Source: Acidihalobacter aeolianus
GTDB lineage: Bacteria > Pseudomonadota > Gammaproteobacteria > DSM-5130 > Acidihalobacteraceae
Length of the DNA stretch: 64,000 nucleotides
NCBI RefSeq assembly: GCF_001753165.1
Contig: NZ_CP017448.1
Coordinates: forward strand, 186,001 to 250,000
Reading direction: 5' to 3'
Shown one piece after another: positions 26,826 through 34,315 of the stretch. The translations under genes and the position numbers were made by a program. The notes beneath the pieces are model-generated. The model saw only the letters and a list, made by a program, of their open reading frames with translations. It was not told where the DNA came from and did not search any database. Numbering within the stretch: position 1 is the stretch's first letter; the number at the start of each line of letters is the position of its first letter.

Positions 26826-27532
26826 GCGAACAGAACCTACTGCGGACCGAGGGTCTGCACGTCTTCTACGGCAAGAGCCACATCCTCCACGGCGTGTCCC
26901 TGGAGGTGAATCGCGGCGAGGTGGTGTGCCTGCTGGGCCGCAACGGCGCCGGCAAGACCACCACCATCAAGGGGATCATGGGGCTTGCGGCGCGTGCTCA
27001 GGGCAGCGTCACCATCGCCGGCAAGCGCGCCGAGCGCCTGCCGCCGCACGGCGTGGCGAGGCTCGGCGTCGGCTACGTCCCGGAGGGGCGCAAGATATTC
27101 CCCCATCTGACCGTGGAGGAAAACCTCGCGGTGCCGGTGGGTCGCCCGGGGCGCTGGAATCTGAACGAGATCTACAAGTTCTTTCCGCGCCTGCACGAGC
27201 GGCGGCGTCACCCTGGCGGCATGCTTTCAGGAGGCGAGCAGGAGATGCTCGCGGTCGGCCGCGCGCTGATCACCAACCCCGATCTGTTCATCATGGACGA
27301 ACCCTCGCAGGGCCTCGCGCCCAAGATCGTGCAGGAGATCTATGGGCTGATCCGCGACATGGTGCAGGAAGGGCAGGCGGTGCTGCTGGCCGAGCAGAAC
27401 GCCTTCATGGCGCTCGAAGTATCGAGTCGCGCCTATGTCATCGACAATGGCCGCATCGTATTCGACGGGGCTGCCGGCGAGCTGCTGGCGGACCGCGAGC
27501 GGGTCCGCGCCCTGGCCGGCGCCTCAATTTGA
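26822..27532 (+). CDS. ABC transporter ATP-binding protein, LivF type
   Basis: The product is 236 aa, overlapping the LivG-type gene by 4 bp. Walker A is GRNGAGKTT, the signature is MLSGGEQEMLAVGRAL, Walker B is LFIMDEPSQGLAP, and the H-loop is replaced by Gln in LLAEQN, which is normal for LivF. The ending is soluble. It completes the five-gene import system. Confidence 0.93.
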   Translation: MSEQNLLRTEGLHVFYGKSHILHGVSLEVNRGEVVCLLGRNGAGKTTTIKGIMGLAARAQGSVTIAGKRAERLPPHGVARLGVGYVPEGRKIFPHLTVEENLAVPVGRPGRWNLNEIYKFFPRLHERRRHPGGMLSGGEQEMLAVGRALITNPDLFIMDEPSQGLAPKIVQEIYGLIRDMVQEGQAVLLAEQNAFMALEVSSRAYVIDNGRIVFDGAAGELLADRERVRALAGASI

Positions 27533-27639
27533 GCGAACGAGCGTCAACGGAATTTCCTATTACATGAACTGCTTGAGCGCATAAAAGCCTATATTGTCTG
27601 GGGCTGAATGATGTAGGTCGGTCAGCAGACGAGGGTTTC

Positions 27640-28935
27640 ATGGGCGGGCTTAACAACAAAATGCATCTGAAGGTCGACGTAATGTCCCTGCGCAAGGGCA
27701 TGTTTGTCGCCGATCTGGACCGGGACTGGCGGGAGACGTCCTTCCTGCTGCAGGGCTTCCTGATCCAGAACACCACCCAGCTGGCGCAGCTGCGCGAGAG
27801 CTGCGAGTACGTCTATGTCGATCCGGCCAAATCCACGATCCCGGTAGGTTTACCGGCACAACCAGAGCGCGCACCAGCCGTGGAGACACCGCGCCGCGTG
27901 GTGCGTCGTATTCGCCGTGGCCCTTTGCCCGATCTGCGCGGCCACTCAGATCCTGCGGCTTTCCGCCAGGAGCTAGGTCGGGCCACGCAAGTACAGATAC
28001 GAACCCATGCCTATCTCAGACGCGCCTTCGAGGATGTTCGCATGGGTGCCAGTGTCAATACCGAGGAGGCGCGTGCGGTGGTGACCGCGCTGGTCGATAC
28101 CATCAGCGTCAACGTCAATGCTTCGCTGTGGCTCACCAATCTCAGGAACAAGGACGAATACACCTCGATCCACAGCATGAACGTATGCATCCTGGCGATC
28201 GCATTCGGTCGCCATCTGGGACTGGGTAACGAGGAGCTCAAGACCCTTGGTCTGGGTGCGTTGCTGCACGATATCGGCAAGATCAAGACACCGCTCGAGG
28301 TGTTGAACAAGCCCGGCAAGCTCACCCCGGAGGAGTTCGAGATCATGAAACGCCATCCGGTTGAGGGCCATGACCTTGTGCTCTCTTCTGGTGACCGATT
28401 GCCCCCCATGACGCTGAGCATTATTCGCCACCATCATGAGCGGCTCGCGGGTAACGGTTATCCGGATCGGTGGTCGGACGAGCGTATCCCGTTGCCGGTG
28501 CTGATCACCTCTGTTGTCGACGTTTACGATGCGGTAACCAGCGACCGTTGCTACCACGATGGCATGCCGGCACACCGTGGCCTGCAACTGCTGTATGACA
28601 TCGCACCCGATAGCTTTGGACGGGAACTTGTCGAAGAATTCATTCGTTGCGTCGGCATTTATCCGGTAGGTAGCCTGGTCGAATTGACCACCGGAGAAAT
28701 TGGCATCGTCCTGTCGGCGGATACGCGCCATCGACTCAAGCCGCTGATCCGTCTGTTGCGCGCGCCAGACGGCACACCTTATGGCGAGAAACAACTGATA
28801 AATCTGAGCGATTTGGCGGACACCGAAGCCAATTGGCGTCAATGGGGCATCAAGAAAGTGCTGGAGCCGGCGGATTACGGCATCGACATCAAGGGTTTGG
28901 TGGCAGAGGATTTCAGCCTGCAGTCACTGAACTGA
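27640..28935 (+). CDS. HD-GYP domain cyclic-di-GMP phosphodiesterase with DUF3391
   Basis: The product is 431 aa. The N-terminal DUF3391 region (about 1-150) starts MHLKVDVMSLRKGMFVADLDRDWRET. The HD-GYP domain (about 165-350) has HSMNVCILA, LLHDIGKIKTP, RHPVEGHDL, IIRHHHERLAGNGYP and SVVDVYDAVTSDR, that is, all metal ligands and the HHE...GYP signature. It should hydrolyse c-di-GMP. The gene is monocistronic, with its own terminator, about 100 bp after the ABC transporter operon. Confidence 0.93.
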   Translation: MGGLNNKMHLKVDVMSLRKGMFVADLDRDWRETSFLLQGFLIQNTTQLAQLRESCEYVYVDPAKSTIPVGLPAQPERAPAVETPRRVVRRIRRGPLPDLRGHSDPAAFRQELGRATQVQIRTHAYLRRAFEDVRMGASVNTEEARAVVTALVDTISVNVNASLWLTNLRNKDEYTSIHSMNVCILAIAFGRHLGLGNEELKTLGLGALLHDIGKIKTPLEVLNKPGKLTPEEFEIMKRHPVEGHDLVLSSGDRLPPMTLSIIRHHHERLAGNGYPDRWSDERIPLPVLITSVVDVYDAVTSDRCYHDGMPAHRGLQLLYDIAPDSFGRELVEEFIRCVGIYPVGSLVELTTGEIGIVLSADTRHRLKPLIRLLRAPDGTPYGEKQLINLSDLADTEANWRQWGIKKVLEPADYGIDIKGLVAEDFSLQSLN

Positions 28936-28951
28936 GAGCGCGAAAATGAAA

Positions 28952-28988
28952 GCCGCCGGTCCGTATGAAGCGACCGGCGGCTTTATTT
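28952..28988 (+). terminator. Intrinsic terminator, possibly bidirectional
   Basis: The 10-bp stem GCCGCCGGTC/GACCGGCGGC with a 10-nt loop is followed by TTTATTT on the plus strand. On the minus strand the same stem is followed by TTTCATTTT, so it can serve both the HD-GYP gene and the convergent Cyc2-like gene. Confidence 0.85.
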
Positions 28989-29014
28989 GCTGCCGATAGG
29001 CAGTCGTCAGAACA

Positions 29015-30370
29015 TCAATACGCGTACCACATACCCAGCATCACATAGTTGTTGTATGAGGCGTCTGTGGTCGTGCCGTTGACCTTGTTGAAGGCCATAT
29101 ACTGCAGGTTGAATTGCATGTTGTACCAGGGCATGTAATCCAGCTGTGCAATGTAGGCCGCTGCGCCCTTGTCACTGGGGGCATAGGTGGTCGGGATGTT
29201 GGGGTTCAGCGAGGTACCACCAGCCGGACCTCCCAAGGCACCCTGATCCACGGCATTAGCTGACGAACTGGCACCGAGATATGCCAGCGTGGCGCCATAC
29301 ATGCGGTTGTAGTAGTACGTCGCGCTTACGTTGTAGGTGTCGAGGTGCTGCGATCCGTACGAGCTGCCGGTCAGCGCATTGGTTCCGTTGAGCTTCTGCT
29401 GCTCGTGATAGTAGGCACCGTGTACCGTCAGCGTGTTCTTGCCGGCCAACCACTGATATTGCCCATCGAAACCGATATCGGTGAACTTGTCGGTGGGACC
29501 GGTTGGACCGTCCACCGGCACATCGGCGATCAGACCCAGGGTGCCGACCTCCCAGTTGTTGTTACCGGACTGCCCTGTGTAGGCGAGACGCCAGTAGGGG
29601 GCCATGCCCTTGATCAGCTGTCCACCGTTGGCCGGGGTGTCGGTGGATGGGTTGTTCATGCCGTGATAGACACCGGCTTCAGCGTAATAGGTGTTGTCAA
29701 AGAATCCGTACGCCGTCAGACCCACGACCGACTGTGCCAGAGCCCCTTCGACCACGGTGGCCGGCATGGCCGCGCCGCCGGCGGTGGTGAAGGTATCGCC
29801 CGGTGTGAAGTAGGGAAACTGCCAGGCAGGGGTGCTGTTCCACACGTCTTGCACAGTCGGGTTGTTGTTGAGGTCGATACCGTAGATTACCGAGGTGTTG
29901 CCCAGCATGGTCTGGTTCGCATAGCGGACGTCGGTGTTGTCGAGTCCGAAGCTACCGCCGTCGCCCGCGGTGTACTGTAGGAACGTGCCCACGTGGTTGG
30001 TGATCGCACCGGCGTAGAAGAAGCTAAGCTGATTGGGGAATTCGACCTGGCTGGCGTCGACACCCGGGCCTGGGTGCTGGGGTAGCGAATCGCTGACCAT
30101 CACCATCAGCGAAATCGGTGCCCAGCGGTCGATGTCCAGACGCTTGCCATTGTCGGCCTTGACCTCGGGCTCGTTCTGCATGGTGTAGCCGAGCAGTTTG
30201 AACTGACGGCCAAAGGGTGTGAGCTGTGGGAAAGCCGTATGACAGGCGGCGCAGGAAACGCCGAGCTGGCGGGCAAACGAAGGCACCGCATGTGCCGGGG
30301 CTAGTGGCAGCAACAGGCTGATGGCGCCGGCGGGCACGGCCCAACGTCGGAAAAGGGATGATGCTGGCAT
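29015..30370 (-). CDS. Cyc2-like monohaem cytochrome/outer-membrane porin fusion protein
   Basis: The product is 451 aa from the ATG at 30370 with a strong GGAGG site. A signal peptide (about 1-28, ending APAHA) is followed at once by VPSFARQLGVSCAACHTAFP and LTPFGRQFKLLGYTM. The CAACH haem c motif is at residues 40-44. The other 370 residues are beta-barrel-like, with alternating aromatic strands and a terminal aromatic residue (MLGMWYAY). The haem motif followed by P-x-L-x-x-FGR-x-FK-x-x-GYT resembles the Cyc2 family of outer-membrane iron oxidases. Related single-haem porins of unknown role exist, so electron transfer across the outer membrane is an inference. Confidence 0.72.
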   Translation of the reverse strand: MPASSLFRRWAVPAGAISLLLPLAPAHAVPSFARQLGVSCAACHTAFPQLTPFGRQFKLLGYTMQNEPEVKADNGKRLDIDRWAPISLMVMVSDSLPQHPGPGVDASQVEFPNQLSFFYAGAITNHVGTFLQYTAGDGGSFGLDNTDVRYANQTMLGNTSVIYGIDLNNNPTVQDVWNSTPAWQFPYFTPGDTFTTAGGAAMPATVVEGALAQSVVGLTAYGFFDNTYYAEAGVYHGMNNPSTDTPANGGQLIKGMAPYWRLAYTGQSGNNNWEVGTLGLIADVPVDGPTGPTDKFTDIGFDGQYQWLAGKNTLTVHGAYYHEQQKLNGTNALTGSSYGSQHLDTYNVSATYYYNRMYGATLAYLGASSSANAVDQGALGGPAGGTSLNPNIPTTYAPSDKGAAAYIAQLDYMPWYNMQFNLQYMAFNKVNGTTTDASYNNYVMLGMWYAY

Positions 30371-30541
30371 GGCAGACCTCCTGGAATCATTCTGAGCAAG
30401 ATCGAAAAGCCCTTCGCGCCTCTTGCGCGGTTCGGGTGCGGCATTCCCGCCGAGGCGCCATCCAGATCGCCGTCGGCCGGTGCATCGGTGTATATGAGTA
30501 TGCTGATATTCCGGTTGAGTAAAGGTCATGGCAGCGACTGC

Positions 30542-30555
30542 TTGACCTGCGTCAA
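30542..30555. promoter_or_regulatory. FNR/CRP-family-type dyad 1
   Basis: TTGAC-CTGC-GTCAA is a perfect dyad of the type bound by CRP/FNR-family regulators (TTGAT/C-N4-A/GTCAA). It sits between the divergent Cyc2-like and DsrE genes. Confidence 0.55.
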
Positions 30556-30591
30556 GCAGGCAGATGGGCGGGTGGGGTGCCGGCCACGGGA

Positions 30592-30605
30592 ATGACCCGG
30601 GTCAA
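30592..30605. promoter_or_regulatory. FNR/CRP-family-type dyad 2
   Basis: ATGAC-CCGG-GTCAA matches dyad 1 in all but the first base of the half-sites and the spacer. Its centre is exactly 50 bp from that of dyad 1. The 307-bp intergenic region holds no gene. Confidence 0.5.
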
Positions 30606-30677
30606 TATTCAATGATCCTGGGGTTCCAATAATGCTGGCGAATGACAGGCTCGGGACAGTCCGTCAGGGGGCAACTG

Positions 30678-31118
30678 ATGAACACACTAAAACTTCGGTG
30701 GCAGCGTCTTGCGGTAACGCTGCTGTTTGGTTTCATGCTCACCGCTGGGACGGCCGCTGCATCAAGTGGACCCGTCGACGTACACATGCTGATCATGGTC
30801 GACCGCACCTCTCCGCAAAGCGAGATGGTGGCGATGAATCTAATCCGCCACGTGATTCGTTTCCAGGGCATCGATCATGCACACCTGGATCTGTTGGCCA
30901 TCGGACCCGGCATGAAGATGCTGCTCAAGGGCACGCCCTATGCCGAGGATATCGAGAGCTTCACCGACTACGGGGTGAAGTTCGTGCTCTGCCGGCGCAA
31001 TCTCGAAGCGGCACATATTCCGTTTTCCCGTCGAGCCGACGATGTGGGTTTGGTGCCGGATGCGGTGCTGGAAATGCAAAAGCGCAAGAACGAAGGCTGG
31101 ATGGTCGTCTGGCCCTGA
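30678..31118 (+). CDS. Exported DsrE-family protein
   Basis: The product is 146 aa from the ATG at 30678 with a GGGG-type site; an in-frame ATG at 30642 is less likely. A signal peptide covers about residues 1-28 (LLFGFMLTAGTAAAS). The rest is DsrE/DsrF-like: VDVHMLIMVDRTSPQSEMVAMNLIRHVIRFQG and VKFVLCRRNLEA, with a single conserved Cys at the usual active-site position. DsrE proteins carry sulfane sulfur or act as sulfur relays; a periplasmic form is less common. The gene is divergent from the Cyc2-like gene. Confidence 0.82.
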   Translation: MNTLKLRWQRLAVTLLFGFMLTAGTAAASSGPVDVHMLIMVDRTSPQSEMVAMNLIRHVIRFQGIDHAHLDLLAIGPGMKMLLKGTPYAEDIESFTDYGVKFVLCRRNLEAAHIPFSRRADDVGLVPDAVLEMQKRKNEGWMVVWP

Positions 31119-31128
31119 TCTCGTCGGA

Positions 31129-31869
31129 CTAGCCGCGCGCGCGTCCGCCTAAGAGCAGCCGTAGGCGCGGCAGCATGAGTCGGGGATCGAGCAGCATCCG
31201 CGCCACGGCGAGCGTGATCTGCGTGGTGTCGTGGACAGCGCGATAGTGGCTGGGCCTGGCGGCCTGCGGATAGAGGCTGTCGATGGGGACGTAGCGCAGC
31301 GGATAGCCGAGATAGGCTGCCGCCACCAGCAGCTCGGTTTCGAGCACGAACCCCTCGGCGGATCTGCTCAGCGGAAAGCGGCCGTCGCGCAACAGCTCCG
31401 CAGGGTAGACGCGGAACCCCGACTGGCTGTCGCGGATGCGTCTGCCGGCGGCCAGAGAGATCCAAAAGTCGGCGAAGTGATTGGCCATGCGGCGCGCGGC
31501 GGGGGCCGCGCTACGCTTGTCTTGGCGTTCGCCGATGACGACCGCAGGCGGGTCGTCGGCTGCTGCGGCGAGCAGGCGCGGTATGTCCTCCGGCCGGTGC
31601 TGGCCGTCCGCATCCAGCGTGACGACATGGGTCGCGCCGAGCTCCAGGGCATGGCGAAAGCCGGTCGCGAGGGCTGCCGCCTTGCCGCGGTTGTGTTCGT
31701 GCCGCAGGACGCAGACGTTCTCCGGCATCGATCCCAGGCAGTCTCCCGTGCCGTCGGTGGAGCCGTCGTCCACCACGATGACTGCGTCCACCCAGGGCTG
31801 CGCGCCGGCAACGACGCCATGGAGCGTCGATGCCTCGTTATAGGCCGGGATCACCGCAACGGGCTTCAT
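31129..31869 (-). CDS. GT2-family glycosyltransferase of the aryl-polyene-type cluster
   Basis: The product is 246 aa. GT-A motifs: VAVIPAYNEASTL, VVDDGSTDGT, HNRGKAAALATGF and VVTLDADGQH (DxD-type metal site). It resembles the polyprenol/dolichol-phosphate sugar transferase branch and ends with a basic C-terminal tail. It is the last gene of the ten-gene operon and overlaps the ApeP-like gene by 4 bp. In aryl-polyene and xanthomonadin clusters a GT2 enzyme helps attach the polyene to its lipid carrier. Confidence 0.88.
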   Translation of the reverse strand: MKPVAVIPAYNEASTLHGVVAGAQPWVDAVIVVDDGSTDGTGDCLGSMPENVCVLRHEHNRGKAAALATGFRHALELGATHVVTLDADGQHRPEDIPRLLAAAADDPPAVVIGERQDKRSAAPAARRMANHFADFWISLAAGRRIRDSQSGFRVYPAELLRDGRFPLSRSAEGFVLETELLVAAAYLGYPLRYVPIDSLYPQAARPSHYRAVHDTTQITLAVARMLLDPRLMLPRLRLLLGGRARG

Positions 31870-32312
31870 GCCGGCGGGCTTCCGCCGAGCACGCTGAGTC
31901 GACCGTGCAACAGCTCGCGCCCGCCAGCGCCGACGCTGAAGCGGTAGATCACGCCCTCCCCGCTCGCGATCAGGCGCTCTGCCTCGATCACGAGTGTCTG
32001 CGCAAGCTCGTCAAGGCGTACAGCCGAGAAGACGACGTCGCGTACCGCGACCAGCCGGCCGGGGGTTGCGGCGGGCGTGTTCCGGCGGTGGCCCGTCAGC
32101 AGCGCGCCGTGCAGGGCCGCCGCCTGGGCGGCGTACTCGATGCCGTGTACCGCATGCAGCCGTCCTGCCCGACGCAGCGGATGCCGCGGATCGAGATGGG
32201 TGTTGCTGAGGCAGCGGATGCGCTTGTCGTCCCATTCGGCGACGCGCTCGATCAGGCACATGTCGCCGGCGTGCGGAATCAGCGCGCACAGCGCCTCCCG
32301 ATCTTTCAGCAT
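31866..32312 (-). CDS. ApeP-like 3-hydroxyacyl-ACP dehydratase (hotdog fold)
   Basis: The product is 148 aa. The N-terminal IPHAGDMCLIERVAEWDD (H-x-x-x-M and L motif) and the central HAVHGIEYAAQAAALHGAL are typical of the ApeP/FabA-Z-like dehydratases of aryl-polyene synthesis. The conserved His of PHAG and the GIEYAAQA helix are present. It would act on 3-hydroxyacyl-ACP with the ApeI-like partner encoded earlier in the operon. It overlaps the chain-length-factor gene by 7 bp. Confidence 0.86.
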   Translation of the reverse strand: MLKDREALCALIPHAGDMCLIERVAEWDDKRIRCLSNTHLDPRHPLRRAGRLHAVHGIEYAAQAAALHGALLTGHRRNTPAATPGRLVAVRDVVFSAVRLDELAQTLVIEAERLIASGEGVIYRFSVGAGGRELLHGRLSVLGGSPPA

Positions 32313-33109
32313 GGCTGCAGCGAGACCAGTAGATAGGTTTCGGCGGTCATCGGCAGCGCCGTCCGCCCGGCCTGCCTCGTCGCGAGCAAGGCGAGCAGCG
32401 GCAAGGCGGCCGCGGCGGGATTGTCCCGGTGCAGGGCTTCCAGGCCCGGGTCGGCGAACGGACGCGCATCGGCCGCATCGCTTCGGGGGCCGGCCAGCCT
32501 CAGCCGCGCCAAGCCGTCTGCGTCGGAATCGTCCGCCGCCAGCACGAGTGCGCAGGCGAACGGCTGGCGCATCGCGACGCAGGCGTCGAGGGGAAACGGC
32601 GGCGGGACTTCGTAGGCGACCAGCAGGACGGGGCCGCCCTCGCAGTGCAGCTGCGTCAGCGCCTCGGTCAGGCCGGCGGCGAAACTAAAGGTCTGCGCGG
32701 AGATGGCCGTGTAGGGTGCCCGCGCGCCCGTGGCGATCGACCAGTAGCCGGCCGGCGCGTTGTGCACGGAATTGTGGAAAACGGTGGGCGACAGCGCCGG
32801 TTCCGGGCGGGACAGGGTCTCGCATACCGCGTGCATGAGATGCAGGTCGCCGCTGGCGGAGGCGAAGACGCTGGCGGCGTGCACAGGATCGATACCCGCC
32901 ATGCGGACGGCCTCGTCCGCCACTGCCAATGCCAGGCGGGTCGAGGCGCCGGCGCGTCGGCGCTCGTTCGGCGGCAGGCGCACGGCGTTGGGCCTGGGAG
33001 GCTCCCCGGCGGCGTAGGCCGCGCGGCCGGAGAGGATCTCGCGCGCCGTGTCCCAGTCCGGCAGGCCGGGTGCGGCGATGCCGGCACCGAGGATGCGACA
33101 GGGCATCAT
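32306..33109 (-). CDS. Beta-ketoacyl synthase chain-length factor (KS-beta)
   Basis: The product is 267 aa, shorter than a full ketosynthase. The start codon overlaps the ketosynthase stop by 4 bp. It keeps the KS fold (TVFHNSVHNAPAGYWSIATG, then the helix region AISAQTFSFAAGLTEAL). A Gln, around residue 139, replaces the nucleophilic Cys, which is the mark of chain-length factors that pair with a catalytic ketosynthase. The partner is the gene just upstream. Together they should set the polyene length. Confidence 0.86.
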   Translation of the reverse strand: MMPCRILGAGIAAPGLPDWDTAREILSGRAAYAAGEPPRPNAVRLPPNERRRAGASTRLALAVADEAVRMAGIDPVHAASVFASASGDLHLMHAVCETLSRPEPALSPTVFHNSVHNAPAGYWSIATGARAPYTAISAQTFSFAAGLTEALTQLHCEGGPVLLVAYEVPPPFPLDACVAMRQPFACALVLAADDSDADGLARLRLAGPRSDAADARPFADPGLEALHRDNPAAAALPLLALLATRQAGRTALPMTAETYLLVSLQPC

Positions 33110-34287
33110 GCGGGATACCCGAGAACCAGGCTGGCGTTGCTGCCCCCGAAACCGAAGGCGTTGCTGACGACGCGCCGCAGGGGCGTTTCGCTGCCCGCGA
33201 TGCGCACGTCGGAGGCGAATGCAGGGTCGACCGAGGCGGTGTTCAGGCTGCCGGGAATCAGGCCGTGTTCTATGCACAGGGCGCCGATCAGGGCATTGGC
33301 GGCACCGGCGGCGCCCAGGGTGTGGCCGGTCCAGCCCTTCGTCGAGGCGCAGGGCACCGCATTGCCGAAGACTTCGGAGACGGCCCGATCTTCTGCCGTG
33401 TCGTTCGCGGGTGTGGCGGTGCCGTGCAGGTGAATGAAGTCGACGTCCGCGGCTTCCAGACCGGCGCGGTGTAGCGCGCTCCGCATGGCGAGGGCCGCGC
33501 CGGCTCCCGTGGGGTCGGGCGAGGACATGTGGTAGGCGTCGTTGCTTTCGCCGTAACCCAGCAGATGGATGCCCGCGCCGTCCGCAGATTCGAGCAGGGC
33601 GAAGGCGGCCGCCTCGCCGATGCTGATGCGGTCGCGCGTGGGATCGGCCGGCCGGCAGGGCCGCTCGGAGACGAGCTGCAGCGCGGCGAAGCCGTGCAGG
33701 GTCATGCGGCAGAGGCTGTCGACGCCGCCGACCACGGCCGCCGTGCACAGGCCTGCCTCGATGTGGCGCCAGGCGGTGGCGAAGGCCTTGGCGCTGGACG
33801 AGCAGGCGGTGGAAAGGGTCTGCGTGGGCCCGTTCAGACCGAGTCGGTCGCGCACGTAGGCGGCCAGCGAGAACAGGTCGCCGGTGTGCGCATAGTCGAA
33901 CCAGTCAGGCAGGGGCGCCTGGGCATCCTCGCGCGCGAGGTAGGCGAGTTCGGTCTGCTCCACGCCGGAGGTGCTGGTGCCCATGAACACGCCGATGTTG
34001 CCGGCGCCGTGACGTTCGCGAGCGCGTCGGCAATGATCGATGAAAGCGTCTGCGGCGAGGCCGATCTCAGCCAGGCGGTTGTTGCGGCAGTCGTAGGGCG
34101 CGAAGGCCCCGGTCAAGGGGGCGTCTTCCACGCCGTCGACGCGCCCGATCCAGGTGTTCGGGCCGCGCGGATCGAAGTCGTTGGGGCGCAGTCCGCCGCG
34201 CCGCGCGCGCAGGGCGTCGAGGGTGGCCTCGCGGCCGACGCCGAGGGCGCTGGTCAGGGTATAGGCCGTGATCTTCAGGGCGGGCAT
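33106..34287 (-). CDS. Beta-ketoacyl-ACP synthase II-type ketosynthase
   Basis: The product is 393 aa. The catalytic triad is complete: Cys162 in LSTACSSSAKAF, His288 in IHLHGTATPANDTAED and His322 in KGWTGHTLGAAG, followed by NAFGFGGSNASLVLG. It belongs to the FabF/ApeO type that condenses malonyl-ACP onto the growing polyene. It is followed directly by the chain-length factor gene. No acyltransferase domain for malonyl loading is present, so the housekeeping FabD is presumably used. Confidence 0.92.
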   Translation of the reverse strand: MPALKITAYTLTSALGVGREATLDALRARRGGLRPNDFDPRGPNTWIGRVDGVEDAPLTGAFAPYDCRNNRLAEIGLAADAFIDHCRRARERHGAGNIGVFMGTSTSGVEQTELAYLAREDAQAPLPDWFDYAHTGDLFSLAAYVRDRLGLNGPTQTLSTACSSSAKAFATAWRHIEAGLCTAAVVGGVDSLCRMTLHGFAALQLVSERPCRPADPTRDRISIGEAAAFALLESADGAGIHLLGYGESNDAYHMSSPDPTGAGAALAMRSALHRAGLEAADVDFIHLHGTATPANDTAEDRAVSEVFGNAVPCASTKGWTGHTLGAAGAANALIGALCIEHGLIPGSLNTASVDPAFASDVRIAGSETPLRRVVSNAFGFGGSNASLVLGYPA

Positions 34288-34315
34288 GTCAGGTCCAGCG
34301 GTGCGATTCCGGCGG

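Noticed and set aside
29015-30370. Firm assignment as the iron oxidase Cyc2
   Set aside because: The N-terminal pattern is similar, but related single-haem porins exist and no other iron-oxidation gene is in the window.
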